This document shows positions 5,810 through 6,139 of a stretch of 6,139 nt of DNA, piece by piece (the stretch's first letter is position 1; the number at the start of each line of letters is the position of its first letter). A program made the position numbers and the translations under genes. Source of the stretch: Draconibacterium sp. (GTDB lineage Bacteria; Bacteroidota; Bacteroidia; Bacteroidales; Prolixibacteraceae); contig WGCT01000164.1 in the NCBI GenBank assembly GCA_015493625.1, positions 1 through 6,139 on the forward strand, in the 5' to 3' direction. The notes under the pieces were generated by a model. That model ran no database searches. It had not been told where the DNA came from and saw only the letters and a program-made list of their open reading frames with translations.

Positions 5810-6139
5810 GAAGTGCAGGTTTTAAATCGTGCATCTCAACCGAGAAAACGAGAGGCGAGTAGGGAGGAATGGCTCCTTGTCCATAACTGCCGTATGCATG
5901 TTCCGAAGGAATTATCATGTCCATTTTTGTCCCCTTTTTCATTAATCCTATTCCATCAACGAATCCGGGAATTAAATCGTCTTTTTTGTAAATGAATTTC
6001 CATATTCCATCGGGATAGTGATCTTGCGATGCATCGAATACGGTGCCGTTAATCAGATAACCTGTGTATTCGAGAAAACAGGTGTCGCCCGGTTGAACAA
6101 GCGGAAGAGTATCAACTCCTTCTTCGTACATTACATAAT
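5802..6139 (-). CDS. FKBP-type peptidyl-prolyl cis-trans isomerase, 5'-truncated by the window edge
   Basis: The visible part is an almost whole FKBP domain, which in its family catalyses proline isomerisation during protein folding. From the Met encoded at 6131-6129, the order is: VQPGDTCFLEYTGYL (12-26), NGTVFDAS (28-35), WKFIYKKDDLIPGFVDGI (44-61), MKKGTKMDMIIP (64-75), AYGSYGQGAIPPYSPLVF (79-96) and SVEMHDL. The Tyr of LEYTG, Asp of FDAS, Ile of LIPG, Tyr of AYG and Phe of LVFSVEM match expected pocket residues. The pocket-floor Trp of FKBP12 is Phe here (IPGF). The frame stays open beyond that Met to the edge (Y, V upstream), so the real start, and probably a lipoprotein or signal sequence, lies outside. 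Related Bacteroidota proteins are often periplasmic lipoproteins, some linked to gliding (GldI-like); this is inference. It converges with the lipoprotein gene. Confidence 0.9.
   Translation of the reverse strand, partial: YVMYEEGVDTLPLVQPGDTCFLEYTGYLINGTVFDASQDHYPDGIWKFIYKKDDLIPGFVDGIGLMKKGTKMDMIIPSEHAYGSYGQGAIPPYSPLVFSVEMHDLKPALHP

Noticed and set aside
5813..5995. 60-codon + strand open frame opposite the FKBP gene
   Set aside because: The - strand frame encodes an unmistakable FKBP domain, so this is an antisense shadow.

Overview
The window looks like a complete short contig from a Bacteroidota genome, probably a free-living, moderately AT-rich member. I would guess a marine or sediment Marinilabiliales- or Flavobacteriia-like lineage, but the sequence does not fix this. 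The support is: no gene has a Shine-Dalgarno sequence, and A/T-rich leaders precede the start codons; TAnnTTTG-type -7 promoter elements lie just before three of the genes; exported proteins carry signal peptides with Gln right after the predicted cleavage site; and the FKBP has the IPPYSPLVF signature common in this phylum. The first 18 bases are not genomic. They match the Tn5 mosaic end used in transposase-based library preparation, so the left edge is a library artefact. The right edge cuts through a gene.

Layout: four genes on the + strand (42-5578) meet one - strand gene (5802 to the right edge) across a 223-base convergent gap. In order they are: (1) a large secreted Asp-box (BNR-like) beta-propeller protein of the sortilin/VPS10-like 'glycosyl hydrolase' annotation group, 887 aa; (2) a small exported alpha/beta hydrolase with a full Ser-Asp-His set, 244 aa; (3) an exported DUF900-like alpha/beta hydrolase, 361 aa, also with a full triad but with altered residues around the oxyanion loop and nucleophile; (4) a TPR-type lipoprotein, 291 aa; (5) on the opposite strand, the C-terminal part of an FKBP-type peptidyl-prolyl isomerase whose N-terminus lies beyond the window.

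All five products probably act outside the cytoplasm, so the window is a cell-envelope/secretome neighbourhood. Gaps of 34, 53 and 88 bases between the + strand genes would allow co-transcription. However, each gap also holds a match to the Bacteroidota -7 element, so each gene may have its own promoter. Nothing in the sequence ties the genes to one named pathway. There are no RNA genes, CRISPR arrays, recognisable insertion sequences or defence genes. The main points of interest are the two unrelated-looking secreted alpha/beta hydrolases side by side, the altered motifs in the DUF900-like protein, the consistent Gln at +1, and a convergent gap with two inverted repeats and a possible decayed small ORF.
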